NCBI RefSeq assembly: GCF_002443255.2
Contig: NW_019211457.1
Coordinates: 46,281,690-46,345,689 of the forward strand
DNA length: 64,000 bases
Origin: Varroa destructor
Taxonomy: Eukaryota > Arthropoda > Arachnida > Mesostigmata > Varroidae
Direction: 5' to 3'
Numbering within the stretch: position 1 is the first letter of the stretch; each line of letters opens with the position of its first letter. The notes below the pieces were generated by a model. It had not been told where the DNA came from. It made no database searches and saw only the letters and a program-made list of their open reading frames with translations. This document shows positions 60,213 to 64,000 of this stretch, piece after piece. A program made the position numbers and the translations under genes.

Positions 60213-63200
60213 AGGTGATTATAAGAAGGTCTTTCGCTTTACGAAGTAAAGTCAAAAGGTTAAGATCAACAGAAGTTGATGATCTGTTTAGCCCTTCATC
60301 GGTTTGTCGAAGAAGCCCAGTATAAGTTCAGTACGGCCTCCTCTGGAGTAAGACAGAAAGGTCTATCTCTCTAATATCCCCTTGCCGCCCCCTCTATTTT
60401 GTCTCTCTTCGATCCCTTCTGATCAGTATTCACAAAGAATATATCATATAGCAGTTTATATTGTAATACGAGTGTTTCCGCCATCAGTCAACGGAAAACA
60501 TTAAAATTGGCTACGTATGCACACACGATACCGCTAAAGATGGCGGATAAACAAATTGTTTTCTGCCAGGGCTATTTACCGTTTCTGCTCGCCTAGGTTG
60601 ACGTTGAGAGTGCGTCAATAGGTATGTCGCCGATATCGCAACATTGTCTTGTGGGGTGTAGTGGCAACTCTCCTGACCACTACTAATGTTTGCATTAGCT
60701 TGCGTACGGGCAAGTGCTTTTATTGCTTTTGCTGCCTCGACTGTTCAGGTTGCCCCCTACCTGACTCGATCATATCTCTTACATAAGTCTCGCGATAGTG
60801 CCCTCTGTAGCCCCGTCCTAAGTTCAGACCGAGAGGAGCAAATTTGAATCAGTTGGACGCTCTCCTTATAATCATTCTTATGAGTAATTGAACGAGTGCG
60901 CCTAAGCGACTGTCGTTAAGTGGCTTGTATTGGAACACCACTTCAATGTGATAGCTCGTACGGGCTGCACTTGCCACTAGTATTTTCCTAAAGTACCGCG
61001 TAGGCTGTAAATCGCATCGAGAGAGGGAAGTAAAAAGATTCTATCACGCAGTAGTCTGCCATAGGCTGTTCTCCTATGAGGATATATATGTGGATATATA
61101 TATAACTGGACAAGAAAGTTTCGCATTTCGGAATTTCCGGGTGCGACGATCGTCTACATATCGTGTATATTATGTAAGTACACGGGTTTGGCAGATAAGC
61201 TTCGTCAAGAGATGGTACCTGCTAGTAGCTTAAATGGATCGCCAACGTTCGTGAGAAAGCTATTGAACTCTTGAAGTATTCCGGACGATACGATAGTCGT
61301 AGGGCGTGAAGTGTCTATTTAAGAGATTGCTGTTACATGCATTGATACTGGATCCACGAATTACCATTCGGTTGACTAAGAATGTTCGTCTTACACTGGG
61401 AGATACAGCAAAGTCCACGACCTTGCAGCCTGATTAGCTAGTGCAATTATCGTGTTTATTTTCGCCCAGACTCTCGACCCAGAGATGCGGTTCGGGGTCA
61501 TTCTTCGTCACTAATATCAGACGCCCCACAGTTTGTAGCAGTGTAGTCCACTCGACATAAGGATCCGATTTTCATACATGATCTTTTCGTCTGTTTCCTT
61601 CCATGTGTGTAGAAATATCCGACTGCGGGCATGCATCTATATGTGTAAGTGCGTCTGTGAACTGATGACACGAAGCGCCAGTTCGATCGTCATCTGTGAT
61701 TGCCCCATACCGTTGCGACGCAATCGCATCTGTTCCTACTGCTACCGTCGATAGATACAACTATTTCCAAATGTACCAGGAATTCATCTGAATTTCACAT
61801 GTCGTTTCCTCAGATCGGCCGGCTGCTACTGCTGGAAATGACACAATTTCTATAATTTTTAATTCGTTCTGTTTTTTGAGTGGGAGCTAACAAAATAGAC
61901 AGAAACAGAAACAGCAAAAAAATACAAATCAGCAGACACACTTGACTGATTGAAAAGCACAGTGAGTGACCGATCGACTTCGCCAATTCTCTATCAGATG
62001 CTCGTTAGAAAATTGCGCACCCGCCAGCGCAATTAAAGACATCGTGTTGCCGTAAGGAAGCGCGAGATCATTCGCGTAGCCCTATAGAATAGCAGAAGCT
62101 GGAAGAGTAACCGGGAAACGCTGCCGAAATGAGAGAGGCTTGCAGAAGTGTTGAGGCTTATACGCATAAGTAGAAAAGAAGTAACCTTCTTCTGTACTTA
62201 ACGACTCAACGATCGAGCGGCAAGCAAACGAACGCTAGTGATCTTCTCTTGAGATAGGTGCAGTGAAGCTTTCTCTTGCTAAGTACTTAGATACAGATAA
62301 TAGTCTAGGTGATACTGTGCACTAACGGTTTGGACCATTTTATGATGTAGATCAACTTGGCATATAATAATATGAACCTACTCAATGAAGAGTACTTACA
62401 ATAGACAATAATAGAAGAGATTTGTGAAGAAAATAGAAGACAGTGTTAACGGTGACTGGAATAGCAGAAAAGGTCATTCGATCCGGTATCAATAAAAGGA
62501 TTGATTGCCCGTTCTTCCAGCAAAGCAGATAGATTGGCATACAAAATGCACGGACCTGTATCGACAACTCAGCACATCGCTGGTGAGCTTCGACTCTGCT
62601 ATAGAATTTTCAACAATTTCTCTTTATCATAGCCTTTACTTGGTACCTTCTCAAACATGACCTATTACATGAAGCACGTATTTTTAAAATGCAGTGGCTG
62701 TTGATGTTCAGGAGTGAAAATGGGTGCTCTGTGGACTTATCCACAAGTACAATTGCCATATAGATATATATAACAGTAAACATTAACGTGGGATGTACTT
62801 CACAGGTGCACGAAAGCATACCATAGCTGAGGCCGAAAAAATGTTTGGCCTTTATCTAATACGCTTCATGTCTTCACCGTGTCTCTTTCCTCGCTCTAGT
62901 TGTTCAATTGAAGTTCTACAAAACTAATTTTATAGCCTACGTTTGCGACTCGAGGATATTTTCTTTTTAATTTTCGTTATATTCAACGGGTTAGTTCCTT
63001 GTTGATATCATTATTTTTCAAAACACCTCGTACCACGACGCCTGGACCCTTGACCTATTTCAATTTACAGCGAGTGCACATCTCTATCCGAACCACAATT
63101 GCCTATCTACGGTGTACATTCGAATCTTCGCTCTGCTAATGCCTCCGTGAAGAACTTGTTGCCTGTGATTATTTGTTGACCATTATAACTCAGAGTAGAG

Positions 63201-64000
63201 GAGCGCCTACTCTCGAATTTAGCACGATCGCATTTAAGTTTTAATTGCATCTGCATTTTCAATACAGATAAACATGAACACTTTCGAAGATGCCCCAGTC
63301 GTAGCGTGACCGTTTATGACTTCAACGGACCATGCTTTACGTCTACCCTAATCTTGACGTATGCGTGAGCGGACCTTTCAGGGAGAATCGTACGCACCAA
63401 ACTAATTAAATGAGTCAGAACAAGCATGGCAAATACTAATTTCACTTTACCTAGTGCGCCTTAGCATTAACTTTAAAATCTAGAAGGAAAACAAAACCTA
63501 AATCAGTTACTGTACTTTACGAGTTTAAAATCTAGAAACTCGTAGAACACAATAAATTACTTACGTCCATATATAGTTTAGGACGCTCCTAAAGAATGCG
63601 TTCTATTGACCGGGACACGCAAAAAACGGTGAAAGAGTAACGATATGGCAGTTGTTCCCCCGTTCCCCAATGAAAAGTGTTAACGCGATAGGGTTCATCT
63701 ACACAAGCAACTTGTGCGAGTTATCTTTTCCACGTATACGAACGCAAAAAAAAACTGCTCGATGTACTTCCTTTTGACGAAACCGCACAAACGAGCTACC
63801 CTAACCAGTTCTAATACTACCCTGTGTTCGTAAGATATGGCAAGGTTTTTAGATTTTGATTGGAAAACTATCGATCCGGCCATAAATAAATGTGCCTTGA
63901 TCTTTATTTATAATCGGGCCACCAATCTAATTTGATTTCAGATACCAAGAGCAGCCAGCTATGGTCATTGGCGAAAAAAAAAACACTTTGTTTATTATGG
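60213..64000. other. unassigned non-coding DNA
   Basis: No gene is supported. TATA-rich runs occur near 61081-61104. At 63472-63544 a 14-base direct repeat (TTTAAAATCTAGAA) occurs twice, the second copy forming part of a 9-base-pair hairpin. An A8-A9 run lies near 63976. All open frames are at most about 70 codons and are unrecognised. Confidence 0.45.

Noticed and set aside
1..64000. CRISPR array, bacterial operons, rRNA genes
   Set aside because: No regularly spaced direct repeats, no packed coding frames and no rRNA-like conserved blocks were seen.

Overview
This window looks like non-coding DNA from an animal nuclear genome. It is about 60% A+T by eye. It has no operon-like packing of genes, no open frame longer than 163 codons, many dinucleotide, tetranucleotide and mononucleotide repeats, and fossils of two classic animal transposable elements. 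The LINE C-terminal region resembles, from memory, LINEs of ticks and mites, so an arthropod and perhaps an acarine is my best guess. That is an inference and not proven here. I find no cellular gene I can name. Open frames of 120-145 codons are expected a few times by chance in six frames of 64 kb at this composition, so most open frames here carry no weight.

Layout: 1-16.7 kb is unassigned DNA with a 14-base G tract at 8.0 kb and a GC-richer island at 8.85-9.76 kb that has long minus-strand frames. 17.8-19.3 kb is a decayed, minus-strand, 5'-truncated LINE with reverse transcriptase fingers and palm, a C-terminal region and a short poly(A) tail. 19.3-44.8 kb is mostly unassigned; it holds an (AT)14 array, long A/T runs that may mark retroposon tails (26.9, 40.4 and 40.9 kb), an A-box match at 29.4 kb and a possible retroelement scrap at 30.2-30.6 kb. 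44.82-46.01 kb is a complete but dead mariner element with both terminal inverted repeats, TA target sites and a transposase broken by stops and frameshifts, with the second catalytic Asp changed to Gly. 46-64 kb is again mostly unassigned, with tRNA-like (probably SINE-derived) sequences at 51.1 and 60.1 kb, an (AGAT)7 array at 57.6 kb and a weak reverse-transcriptase-like motif at 59.6 kb.

The pieces do not act together as a system. The window reads as an intergenic region or a very large intron in which old insertions are decaying. I found no evidence of a new biological system. The best-supported content is the mariner and LINE fossils.
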